Below are positions 53,573 to 64,000 of a DNA stretch of 64,000 nucleotides, piece by piece. The stretch is from Rhytidiadelphus loreus (lineage: Eukaryota > Streptophyta > Bryopsida > Hypnales > Hylocomiaceae): the NCBI GenBank assembly GCA_947034895.1, contig OX344761.1:75639839-75703838 (forward strand). The letters are read 5' to 3'. The position numbers were made by a program, and so were the translations under genes. The notes under the pieces were generated by a model. It was not told where the DNA came from. It saw only the letters and a list, made by a program, of their open reading frames with translations, and ran no database searches. Positions within the stretch are counted from its first letter, which is position 1; every line of letters begins with the position of its first letter.

Positions 53573-54250
53573 GTACAATGTGCCCAGGCTTGAGTGCGGA
53601 ATCTTCACATCAGAATAACACGCCTTAGTTGATTGTTGGAATGGAGAAAAGAAGGGACTTATGTATGGAACAAGAAAGGAAAAAGAGGGGAATTGAGAGG
53701 AATGAAAATTTCAACGCTGCTTAGAAATTTAATGATTAGGATGCAGCCTGCATGGAGTTGACGGAAAGGCTAGCTGTTCAATATTGTAGTCCACATGCAT
53801 TAGGAGTGACCTGTTTTGCTCCTTCTGGCTCTTTTAAACAACTTGGAGTCCATTTTCAATTGAATTTGTGGCAATGAGCTGTACATGGCTGACTGGGATA
53901 TTTCTCTGGTCAGAGGGCTACTGAGTGTTTTTCTGACCATTTTTGTGCTGAGCCACATGAATTTGTCATTTCTCTGCGTGGAACTGGGCCCCTTGGGACT
54001 CACTGTCTCCGGGACTCCGGCACTCTTTCTGACTTCAGTTGATTGAAATGGAGTAGATAACCTTCAAGAGCATGGAAGTTGTAAGCGGAAAGAGAAGGGA
54101 AGGCAGAGTATCACAAAAGGAACTCCAGCCCATTTGAAAGCCTTTGATTTCATTTCTTGTCATCCTAAGGTAGTCTGCTCTTAAAGCAACCATTTAAGAG
54201 CTGATTGACTTTTGGGGGAAGTTAAACTCCTTAAAATAATTTTCAGTAAA
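53573..54250. other. Intergenic DNA
   Basis: Moderately even base composition. A minus-strand open stretch at 53800-54003 lacks an ATG-led frame or domain. Nothing else is recognised. Confidence 0.4.
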
Positions 54251-54323
54251 TTTTCGCAGGATGAGAAATAGAATTAGCATCTAACCCAAGTCGTTTCATA
54301 TTTTTTGGACCTTCGTGGAATTA

Positions 54324-54733
54324 GTTATGAGGAGTTTTAGTTTGCAAGTAGGTATGAATTCTTTGGATGTCATACCTACCCGCAAAATAAAACTCCTCAT
54401 AACTTTCATTTCATTAATCCAAATGGAATGATTCAAAGCTTTCCACGCATATATAAATCTAGAGAACCAATTTCAAATTTTTATTCTTTTTAAAAGTGAT
54501 TTTTAAAGAAGTTTTTGGGCTGCCCAGGCTGCCCACCAACTGCTAAAAATTACATATCATGCAATATCTTTTTAACCATGTAGTCAAAAGTTATGAAAAT
54601 TGTTGGGCCTTAAAGATACTCCTTGGGCACACATTGTGTGAAATTTTCAAAGAAAAAAAATAAAAAATTTGTTCGTAGTGAGCTACCCAAAATCGCTATG
54701 TTGCCAAAAAAATAGTGTTTGGTCCTTTAGGGG
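54324..54733 (-). mobile_element. TTAA-flanked TIR element R1, copy with a foldback end
   Basis: A reverse-orientation copy ending TTTAGGGG followed by TTAA (54734-54737). It shares GCTATGTTGCC, GTGTGAAATTTTCAAAG and AATTACATATCATGCAAT with the complete element. At the truncated end, 34 bases of the element (about 54370-54403) are repeated in inverse (about 54324-54357) across a 12-base loop. This forms a tight hairpin not seen in the other copies. The rest of the element beyond that point is missing. Confidence 0.7.
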
Positions 54734-54737
54734 TTAA

Positions 54738-55190
54738 GGTGACCTACAATATTTTTGAAACCCTTACATACTTCAAGAAATTTTTTACTCCCTCTGTCAC
54801 GGAAATGACAAAATGATCTTGCAATTGGACAAAATTTTCATGTTTTTTTTTGGTTGAAAATAATGTTATTTCAACCCATTTCTAGCTCTAAGTAGAGTTT
54901 GGTGCATTCCTATCGTCTTAAAACTTTGAATTTCATAGCCCTTTTTAAGTGTAGTATGAAGCATATTGCAATAAAATTTGAGGGCACAAGATCATTTGGA
55001 TGGAGGTAGTATTTTTTATTTTTTATTTTGATGAGTTTTATAAATATTTTGAAGTGGTATTGGTCTTGAAAGTTTTATGCAAGTCATGAATTGTTGTAGG
55101 GCAAAATGGATCAAAAATAATGTGGCAAATTTGGATCCAAAATGTGGATATTTTGGTGTAGAAAAGTAGAAGAAGTTAGAGAGAAACATT
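54738..55190. other. Intergenic DNA
   Basis: AT-rich and unassigned. No coding, RNA or bounded repeat signal. Confidence 0.5.
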
Positions 55191-55194
55191 AGAG

Positions 55195-55530
55195 AAAATT
55201 TCAGGCCTCCAGAGGGCTACTCTACAGCCCTCCGAGGTACCCTAAAATTTACTTTTTTTTTGCTCAAAAATTCTTTTTTCCCTATTTCCACCCAGCTATA
55301 CTTGCAGCGACAATGGCGCAAGAACCAAAATTTACAAATAAATTTTAATTTTAATTTTGAATCTTTAAAAAAATATAAAAAAATAAATTAAATTAAAATT
55401 AAAATTAAAAATTTATGGTGATTACTTACTACTTTGGCGAGCAGTCAGCCAAGCTGACTGCTCACTACGGAACAATTCTGGAGTGACAAGTCGAGCTCTG
55501 AAATAGCTTGGCTTGTCACTCCGGAGCAGC
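55195..55530. repeat. Cluster of four hairpins
   Basis: In order: AGGGCT-7-AGCCCT near 55207; an AT-only stem near 55343-55412 (TTTTAATTTTAATTTT against AAAATTAAAATTAAAA); the perfect stem GAGCAGTCAGC-3-GCTGACTGCTC (55439-55463); and GGAGTGACAAG (55480-55490) against CTTGTCACTCC (55512-55522). A similar combination, AT tract next to GC hairpin, lies inside the small CACTA element at 59656-60093, so this may be the interior of a related element whose ends I cannot see. Confidence 0.6.
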
Positions 55531-55607
55531 CTTGTGGAGGGTTGATATTTCTTCTTATGGTAATCTAACTATTTTTTTGTAGGTTGGCATAACTTACTAA
55601 GGGCTTA

Positions 55608-55909
55608 TATGGGCAATTTTGTTAAAATGGTGGTATTCCATGTGCCATTTTCAAACCGCCCAATCTAAACAATAAAAGTGACATCTAGGATGGTTATAGA
55701 TATTAGAATTTTTCAATTTCTAATAGATTTCAAAAATCTAGAAATAATGTAGATTTTAGACCGCTTGATCCAAATTATTGTAAAATTGACATCTACGAAA
55801 GGTATAGATTTCAAGCATCTAAGACAATTGTACATTTTAGACCACTTGGTTTGAACCATAAAAACTCCCAAAGTAGAAGAATGGGGCTATTTTAACAAAA
55901 TTGCCCATA
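55608..55909. mobile_element. 302-bp TIR MITE with TTA target duplication
   Basis: Ends TATGGGCAATTTTGTTAAAA and its inverse TTTTAACAAAATTGCCCATA, bracketed by TTA at 55605-55607 and 55910-55912. A 3-bp TTA duplication is typical of PIF/Harbinger (Tourist-type) MITEs. Internally, ACATCTA.GA, GGT.ATAGAT and TTTTAGACC.CTTG blocks occur twice, an old internal duplication. It has no coding content. Confidence 0.85.
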
Positions 55910-55912
55910 TTA

Positions 55913-58090
55913 TTCATATTGGAACCCAAAATTGATATCTAGGATTCAATCAAGTGACATGTGTGCGGCAAAACTAGTACAAATCAATTCAAAATAGTGA
56001 AAAAGAAGTGCCATATGTAGTGGTAATGTACATAGTAGTTCACTCCTTGCTAAATAATTAGTCAAAGTTGGCAAATGTAATTTGGCATATCTTTAAAATA
56101 AAAAGATTCATTTTTTTTCATATACACTTAAGAAAAAATAACATTCCAAAATTCCAAGAATTGCAATATGACTTTATGTTAATCTTAGCGACCAAGCATG
56201 GTACTCTTTGCATTTCAATTTTCAAATGCCTTTGGAGAATTGGTAGAGTATAATGTGCAAAATTGTACAATAGCTTTAGATTTAGTTGCTTAAATTCTTT
56301 GCAAGTGCATTGTGATTTTTGAAGTTTGAATCAAATACTACCATTCTACGATTAGATTTTTGATTTGTTTTGAGCACAAACTATTTTTTTGGATGCAAAT
56401 TTTTGTTATAAATATAGGAAATAAATTTGTGCACATGGCAAGTCTACATGCATGCATTTTCTATAAGTTATTGAATATTATGGCTCAAAAAATCAATTTT
56501 GGCAAATACTGAAGGACTACTAATTGAGAAATGGCTACTTGGCAATCTTTGTGCCACTAAAGGCTTTATTGGTTCCATATCATCTTCATTGATTTCTATT
56601 TGATGGCAATGGCATCAAATTCATTTTATATAGTGAATTCAATTTCTAGTTTGTGGTATACCACTTTTCAACCCAAGCATATACAACATAATAAAAGACT
56701 CAAAATCAATTTCATATCCTCAAATTTTCATTGAATTTTGAAGATGATCCACCCCCCCGGCTAGTAATTGGTATAGAATAGAAAAAAAATTCAGCTTTGA
56801 GCACTTTCAATTCCCAAATAGAAAATATTCTACGTTTAAGATTTTTTAAAGGGTTCAAAGCAAAGATGAGATTAAAATCCTATAGTTACAATTGTCACTT
56901 TTTACGTTAAAAAATCTTGACCTAGGAGTTGGTTTAAATGTTTTTTAGGTTGGAAAATGATTTTTTTTTTTTTTTCCTCATATCAACCTACTTAGGGAAA
57001 TTATTTATTTGGTAATTTAAAGGCCATTTTCTTATCCCATGAACTCTCAAATAGTGTCGCTTAATTCTAAAGTTCTATCATGTTTAGTGGCTCAAATTGA
57101 CTACTTCAAAATACTAGTCCTCAAGCAAGACTAAAATCTTCATCTATATTTAATTTTTTAACAAATCAAATCGTTTGATCTTTTCATTAACTTATTCAAA
57201 TACATCCTATTCAAGTTTTAAACTAAGTGAATATCTCCACCAATTGCAAGTTCAATATATAGGCTTCTCCAGCCCTTCTAAAAAGTGAAGTTTTGTCTTT
57301 CAACATTTTTAGAAAAAAACATGTATGTCTCATAATTTGTGAAACTTAGTCAACATGTTAGAAAATAGTTTGAAGATATATTTAAAAATTTAACCAAAAT
57401 AAATTTGATATTCATCATTAAAAACATTATAAATACAAAGAATGTTTTCTTGATTCCTTGTTAGCATTGTACTGAAAATCCCCTCCTACGATGATGTGTT
57501 TTAACAAAACACAAGGAATGTGGCCATCATAGGAAACTAAAGCAGTGAAATGGAGAAATGAATTTTGAAACATTCACTAGGAAGTTTTTTAAGGGGAAAT
57601 TTTGAAACATTTTTCAGTGTTGTTTGAAGATGTCTCTACTTAAATCAACTCAATTTATGAAATTCATTCTTCTATAATGTAGATTTATTCCTCTAAAATC
57701 TAATTTTAGTGTAGATTTTAGTGTACATAATAAATAAATAAAATAGATTTGGGAGGCTCAAATCTAACTAATATGTAGATATAGAATTTTGAATCTCATT
57801 AGTTTGTAGGTTTCAGAACTTTTGATCTAGACCTTTTTCTAGGTTTCAAGAATTGAAAATATTAGTAACATGTAGATTTCAATTACCTAAACATTTTTAG
57901 ATTTCATAGATTAGAAAGTTTCTTAGGTTTTCAAAATATACAAATTCTATAAATGTTAGAATTTTGTGAATAGAATTCATTGCCTTATGTGTCCAACCTC
58001 ATGGCAACAACGCTAGCATGTGAGTCTAGAAATGTGAGCCTATGAGCCTTGAGCTTAGTTGTAAGCTCGGTTGTAAATAGGTATTCTACA
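55913..58090. other. Intergenic DNA
   Basis: AT-rich. 57650-57990 is dense in GTAGATTT/TAGATTTC words, a weak simple repetition. No gene or bounded element is recognised. Confidence 0.45.
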
Positions 58091-58790
58091 ACTATTGAAG
58101 GTGCCTATAATATACATACTTATAATATAAGTACCCTATAACCATAGAAGGAAGTTATAACATAGGTACCTATAGCATAAATACCTATAATATAAATATC
58201 ATATAACCATGGAAGGTGCCTATAACATAGGTACCTATAACATAGACATCTATAATTAGGCACCTATAATATAAACATTCTATAACCATGGAAGGTGCTC
58301 AGAGCATCCCCACCAATGGCTTCCCTATTCCTATCTCCATTGGGATGAAGGGGAGCAAAGATGGAGATAGGAAAGGCAAGCCTCATTAGTTCTACCCTAA
58401 ATTTTTAACTTATTGCTAAATAGAGGTAGGGAGAAGTCAAAACTAAACTATAGAAATGGTAACAAGGCCAAATGAATAGTACTCCCATGAATCAATGAAG
58501 GACAACTCATGTTCGAAAGGTGAAAAGTGGTTTAGGGATTATTCCATTTGAGTTTCCTATCCATCATCCCATAAAGAAAATTCAGACCCCCCCTCCCTAA
58601 ATTTTTAAGAATAGGGAATGTTGTTGTTGTTGGATCTTCCCTATCCGGATGAAACTCATTCGGATAGGGATTGGGAAGCCATTAGTAGGGATGCTCTTAT
58701 AACATAGGTACCTACAACATAGACACCTATAATATAAATATCCTATAACTATGGAGGTATCTATTAATAATATAGGAGCCTAGGCTCATG
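58091..58790 (+). repeat. CTATAACATAGGTAC-type tandem array, split by a MITE
   Basis: Irregular repeats of 12-17 bp (ACCTATAATATAAA, CCTATAACATAGGTAC) in larger units of about 80 bp ending CTATAACCATGGAAGGTGC (58203 and 58281). The array is interrupted at 58301-58697 and resumes with TATAACATAGGTACC, which in uninterrupted units directly follows GGAAGGTGCC. Confidence 0.8.
58301..58697. mobile_element. 397-bp MITE inside the tandem array
   Basis: The left end AGAGCATCCCCACCAATGGC and its continuation TTCCCTATTCCTATC are mirrored by the right end (GATAGGGATTGGGAAGCCAT, then TAGTAGGGATGCTCT), so the TIR is about 35 bp. GAGCATCCCCA-type termini are common among plant hAT-like MITEs, but an 8-bp duplication is not visible here. 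The insertion is proven by the interrupted host array rather than by a target duplication. Confidence 0.85.
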
Positions 58791-59655
58791 GACTCAAGAT
58801 CCTAAGCTCACATATTAGCAATCATGAATTTTTTTTTTTCATATGAAATTTTTTCAAAATTAAGTTCAAAAAACAACTTCATGTGTTCTTCCTACCTTCA
58901 ATTGCCAATAAAATTAAACTCCTTATAACTTTCACCTCATTATTTAGAATTAAATGGTTCAAATGTTTTTGAGTGGATATCAATATATACAATACAATAA
59001 AGTTAATTATTATTATTTTAGAATATTTTTTAGTTGCATGTTTTGACATTGAATTTTTTTTTTAAACTCCTAACTTTTGCAATATTTATCGGAATGACTT
59101 CAAAAAAAGCTTCACATATAGGTTAGGATGATTAGCATCCATACTAAAAAATTATGAAAAACTTCTAAATTATAAAGTCAATAGAGCTTGTTTAAGATCT
59201 CAAAGAAACTAAAGTGGTCTTCTCAATTTTTTAGATGTTAATATTAGATTTGACAAAAAAAAAATTTAATCATCAAAATTTCCCAACAATACCATTTGAT
59301 AGGTCTACACCTTAGATATTAAATAGAAGTGAAAATTCAGTTTGACAAGGCAAAATGCCTAAGCTCATTGCTCTCTACTTATAATAAGATAAATGCACCT
59401 AATTTTGACTTTGGAGAGTGCTATTAAATATGTCACATTTAGAATTTAGCCTAAAATGTAATTCTTCTCAATAAGAGAGTCTATGGTTGATTTTAGATGC
59501 AACTATAATCAACACTTTGAAGATCATTCATATATTAATTTTTTATTCATATGGCACCTCTTGAAAAATTACAAGCTAATAAAATTTGAAATTCTTTCTT
59601 AATTTCCACCTAATTCAATTAAATCGAAGATAATTTAATTTAGGAACCATGCTTA
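58791..59655. other. Intergenic DNA
   Basis: AT-rich and unassigned. Confidence 0.5.
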
Positions 59656-60093
59656 CGCTACTAGAAAAAGGGTGGATTTGTTACATTTTCTAGTAATGTT
59701 TTGAAACATGATAAAGCAATGCTTGTTATGTATATGTAAACTGTAGGTACATGTACACAACATGTGTTGTTTTATCATGATCCAAAAGGTTGCTAGAAAA
59801 TATAACAACATTAGGTGAATTTCAACTTTTGTTAAGGGTTCCAAATTTCCTTGCGTTCCCAAACCCTAGGATCTTTGCCATGCAATCTGCTAACGTGATC
59901 AAGAGACTGCCACGTTAGTAGACATAAAAAAAATTAAAAATGTATTTTTTAATTTTTTAATTTTTTAATTTTAAATTAATTAATTAATTTTTTCAAACAA
60001 CGTTGGCTAGTTCCCATTGGTGGGAACCAGCCTGAAAACGGCCCTCCTGAGAGGCCAAAACACATCTAATGACCCATCTTCTTTCTAGTAGTG
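59656..60093. mobile_element. 438-bp non-autonomous CACTA element, TTA target duplication
   Basis: The right end, read inward, is CACTACTAGAAAGAAGATGG. The left end is CGCTACTAGAAAAAGGGTGG, the same terminus with one A-to-G change in CACTA. TTA flanks both ends (59653-59655 and 60094-60096), the 3-bp duplication of this superfamily. The interior has two facing TTTCTAG/CTAGAAA segments, a (TTTTTAA)n tract and two GC hairpins (GGCTAGTTCCCA-4-TGGGAACCAGCC near 60004; GGCCCTCC...GAGAGGCC). It has no coding content. Confidence 0.85.
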
Positions 60094-60096
60094 TTA

Positions 60097-61925
60097 GCTA
60101 ATTCAGATAATTGAATCATTTTAGATGTAAGATGGCAACACCTTGAAGCAACAAGTAACTAAAACCAAGTGACATCTATTTTTTGCCTTGTAGTAAACCC
60201 AATTTGCATGTGAAAACACCAAGTCTTCCTACATAGAACTTGAGCACATTAGCAAAGTGTCTCCACATGTGTACTTCAATTCACACATCACTCTCCATTG
60301 CTTCTAGATTCCAAATGTATTATTTCCTACTAAGTTTATGACCCATTGTGGGGGCCTATAACATGTTGCTTTTGAAAATTTATAACATATTCTCCGAGTA
60401 GCAAAAAATTTAAATTCTACTTGCAATGTCTTTCACTACAACCTAGCTTTTAGTAGCATGCACTGTCACTGCCTAGCTTGGTTGTAGAGTAGATGGTGTG
60501 ATATATTTCACACCCACAGTACTTCATCGATAGCTAAGTAAACAAGTGGAGGCTCAAAGTGATGAGCAGGCTGCATGAAGAAAAGGCAGTGGACATGAAG
60601 GCTACTGAATGCTATGAATTTGCTAAGCTGTTTGTACAGAAATTTCACTAAGTGCCCCCACAAAAGACTCTGAAACTCCTACATTGGAGCTTGAAGGTGC
60701 TGCTACCTTAAGCTTAGTTCACTTACCTTTCAACAATCCAAAACCTACAGCAAAAATTCATTTGCTTGATATTCCATTTTTCAGAATTCATGTCACCCTC
60801 CTCTCACCAGGTCATCATACAGCCCTGCGTCACGCAGCACAGTGATGTGGTGCACGATCTCTGAAGAAAATTCCATTGGGAGCATACTCATGGATGAGTG
60901 AGAATGATGTGGAAGCTGATATTTTGTCAAAGGTTCCAGCATAGAATTAATGCAAATAATTTATTGAAAATACCACCAAAAAAAGCAGGTATTTCTGAGC
61001 ATGTGTAATACCTAGTGTAATGGAGACGTGCACCAACTTGGCACCGCAGAATGATAGAATGCAAGGAGCCAGTGAATGGTCTCAACAAATGGAGTAATCA
61101 TAAACAAAAGCGAACACAAAATCTCATTGCGTGGATATTAAGTCTCTTTTGGCATCAAGGAAAAAGCTTGGGCTACCCCGAGCAGAAAGAGTCATTGGTA
61201 TTTGAAACTTTACAAAACTTTTGTCGGTGTGGCTACTGGTAGTATAGATTAGTAGCACCTTCAATTGGTGGAACTTCATTCCACCAGCATTGTTTTTCCA
61301 TTATGAAATGATAATGGGGTGTATTGAAAATTGTCCTTATTCTAATACTATCTTTTACCATATGGATAAATACTGGAGTTTTCAATGTATTGATATTGAA
61401 CATTTTTAACATGGAAGCGTTTTTCAAAGACCCCAAATTTCAACTTTACAATTTTTTATTTAGTAATTTAATAGCAATAAAAAGTATAATTATGTGGTAA
61501 AGTGACTTCTATTTTTTATCAAATAGAATTGACCAAAAAATGTTTTGCAGTGTGAAACCCTTCTGAAAATGCGGTTCGATACTTAGAAGGATATTTTATG
61601 GTCCCACATATATATCATTGGTTGTGTCATGCTGCCTCTTAGAGAAGAAGGCACTCATAATGACGAATCAAGTTGCATTCCATAATCACCATGTGCAGTC
61701 CAAGCCACATTCAATAGACTAGCATTCAATGGCCACGGAACTTGTTCCAGGCTTCAAGCAGACAAGCACTGTGCAAGATTCCACTCGGGTGAATAACTTG
61801 ACTGTCATAGTTGCTCAAATCACATAATCTCTCAAGAGCCTGGCACTATTCCATAACTAAGATGCCCACCTGTAAACTCAAAAGATCCATCCAAGTAAGT
61901 TATTAGTACATGTATTGACAGCCCT
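60097..61925. other. Intergenic DNA
   Basis: Mixed composition, with more even stretches at 60400-61250. No domain-bearing frame or RNA gene was found; a 63-codon frame at 61051-61242 is unremarkable. Confidence 0.4.
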
Positions 61926-61930
61926 GTCTA

Positions 61931-62030
61931 CTTTTTTTTTTTTTTGGAAACAAATGAAACTGGATTTCATTGCAAAAATAAACAGTACAAGCCTGCCAGC
62001 CACAGGTGGCAGGGCAGGGCAGAGAAAGAC
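61931..62030 (-). mobile_element. 3' end of a LINE-like retroposon
   Basis: On the minus strand the sequence runs TGCAATGAAATCCAGTTTCA, then TTTGTTTCC, then about 15 A residues (61931-61945). The translation just before the tail ends in a FICFQKKKK-like run. AATGAAAT..TTTCATTTG just before poly(A) is a common tail of plant L1 LINEs. The upstream body would lie to the right but shows no reverse-transcriptase frame, so the copy is 5'-truncated or decayed. Confidence 0.4.
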
Positions 62031-62067
62031 ACAGGACAAGGATGAGTGCTGTGCACTTGAATGTGTC

Positions 62068-62608
62068 TCATGACCCTCAATTACAACTTGCAATTGCCGT
62101 GCATTTCAAAGAATCGAATGCCCATTGCCCCAGTTATACAGAGTTGCAGACCCAGACAGTCATCCGCATCTATCTGAGATTTGGGGAGATTCAAGGTCAC
62201 ACATTTTTGGGCTTGCAAGGCACTTTGATCTGCTTGCTATCTATCAACCTGCAACTCTATGTGGCCAAACAGGAACTCATGCACTATCATGAGGGCCAGT
62301 TTTACAAAGACAGTTGATCCTTTAGCATGAGGACTGTTTCATGACCCTCAATTACAACTTGCCGTGCATTTCAAAGAACTGAATGCCGGTTGCCCCAGCT
62401 ATGCAGACTGAGTTGCAGACCCAGACAGTCATCCGCATCTATCTGGGATTTGAGGAGATTCAAGGTCACAACTCACAACATGTACGGGCAAGGCTCTTTG
62501 CCGATCTGCTTGCTATCTAAGTAATTATCAAACCTGCAACTCTATGTGGCCAAACAGGAACTCATGCACTATCATGAGGGCCAGTTTTACAGACAAGGCA
62601 GTTGATCC
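62068..62608 (+). repeat. 271-bp tandem duplication
   Basis: Copies at 62068-62320 and 62339-62608 share TCATGACCCTCAATTACAAC, CAGACAGTCATCCGCATCTA and CACTATCATGAGGGCCAGTT and end GTTGATCC. They differ by several small indels, so the duplication is of medium age. The 103-codon frame across the first copy (62006-62317) is not kept in the second, which argues against coding. Confidence 0.85.
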
Positions 62609-64000
62609 TTAAGTTGGGCTCTGAATTGAATCAGTTGTAGAGAGATGGTCATGATGGATATTCATGGGTTTTGAACAGACTTTCACAAATACAAAGCATT
62701 CCACATTGATTTCAAGGAAATCTGCCTTTTGAAATGGTCCATGACATAAAAAGGTATTTGAGACTCCAAATCCACAGTGAAAACTTTGTCAACATGTTCA
62801 CGGCAACATCACACACACTCTTCTCCCTTGCATTGTTGTCAACTTGTCATAGAGGATGTGCTTTTGTTGGCTCTCTGATTTTTGAATCCGAGTAACTTCC
62901 AAATCCTACTTACAACTGCATTCACAATGCACAACGTAGTTTGGAGCTGGTTGGAGTGGACAAAGCCTTAGTGACATTCTTCTTGTTTTATACACATGTG
63001 AGGCAGAAATGTAGTTTTTACAAAGACGATTCGATGGGAGATTCTATTAAGAATTTAAGGTTTACCATCTACCATGACTTCCTCAAACGTAGTGAAAGTT
63101 TCCATAAAAGAAAAGTATATGGGCAACTCATAATTTGGAAGTGCTTCCTATTGTAAGTAATTTTTTTATATGACAAACTTGGTTCTCATTTCTCTCACTT
63201 AAATAATGGCAAAATTTTCACTTCAACATCAAGTTTATTTTATCCCATATATGGTGTTAGTATTAGGATGGATTGGTGTTAGTAAAACAAATCTAGTTTA
63301 AATATGTAAGGTGGGATGCCTTAATTAAAACATCCTTCAAATCATTGATTGGATTTTCAAGGGTTTCTGATACTTGCATTTTTTTAGTCAATTTTCATCT
63401 AAAGGAACATAGAAGCTTGGGGGGTGCACTTAGTTCTACTATAACACATCATGTGCGAACAAGTGGCTTCTAATAAACTATAATTTCAACCTAAAATTTT
63501 GAGCATTGTTTAATAATGACTATAGGTTTCTATTGCTGAAATTTTCAACTCAAATAAAATATGAAATGATTTCTAGAAGAGGTTGAAAATGAACTAAAAT
63601 GGCATGTTTTTCAACTCAAATAATTATAGAGAACACATTTAGATGACCATTGAATCAATATTCAACTCAAAATGAGATTTCAATAGAGAGTTATTTTTAG
63701 GATTTTTTAGGATTTTTTTTTTTCATTTTTTAGGATTTTTTTTCTTATATAATATAGAGGTATGAAAGTTATTTTTCAGTTCTACAGTGTATTTTTTTAC
63801 TTCAATTTTTTTAAAACTAATTATTATTAAAAAATAAAAATAAAAATAATTCAAAGTATAAACTTTCAAAGTAGTAAAATTTATTCATATTTTTAAAATT
63901 TTATTTTATTTAAAATTCAAAAAGTATATAGGGGTCCAAAGTTTTGTTTGCTTGTGGTTTCTAATGGACACTCTAAGTGGCCCCCTCCAAGCATAGAAGT
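62609..64000. other. Intergenic DNA to the window end
   Basis: AT-rich, with TTTTTTAGGATTTTTT repeated near 63700 and A/T simple sequence to 63920. No gene, RNA or bounded element is recognised. Confidence 0.5.

Overview
This is a nuclear plant-type sequence. It is AT-rich, with two recognisable gene bodies in 64 kb, one of them split by eleven GT-AG introns. The rest is a layered collection of plant transposons: CACTA, hairpin MITEs, a tRNA-derived SINE, a LINE 3' end and decayed LTR-retrotransposon pieces. Nothing suggests bacteria, archaea or an organelle. I cannot fix the lineage. A non-model land plant (bryophyte, lycophyte or fern) fits my impression of the 22.3-23.0 kb protein family, but that is weak.

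Layout. 0-5.5 kb: AT-rich DNA with a foldback element and a diverged tandem duplication. 5.5-13 kb: a TIR repeat (first of two copies), a truncated and a complete copy of a TTAA-flanked TIR element, and a decayed LTR-like unit on the minus strand. 13-16.5 kb: a second LTR-like unit (TATA box, primer-binding-site-like sequence, 45-bp tandem repeats) split by a complete 2.3-kb non-autonomous CACTA element. 17-21.6 kb: a foldback element and a third LTR-like unit with an 81-bp triplication. 22.28-23.0 kb: an intronless minus-strand gene of 239 codons with one internal TAG. 23-29.9 kb: degenerate repeats and one hairpin.

30.17-34.78 kb: the one clearly functional gene, a 12-exon FAD-dependent monooxygenase of 717 residues with all family motifs and a likely mitochondrial presequence. 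Its 3' flank has two copies of a 281-bp MITE in inverted orientation. 36-45.2 kb: a 180-bp tandem triplet, a third TTAA element split by a 1.66-kb insertion ending in poly(A), a broken ORF next to the LTR-like repeat, and a recent 144-bp duplication. 45.7 kb: a SINE. 46.9-51.4 kb: a GC-richer, gene-like stretch in which I cannot establish a coding gene, with two small inverted-repeat elements. 52.0-53.6 kb: a 1.56-kb long inverted repeat. 54-60.1 kb: another TTAA element, hairpins and three well-bounded MITEs. 60-64 kb: a LINE 3' end, a 271-bp tandem duplication and AT-rich DNA.

The two genes are unrelated and no pathway links them. The most informative material is the mobile DNA: several elements can be bounded to the base because their target duplications or pre-insertion repeats survive. 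I found no tRNA or rRNA gene and no intact transposase.
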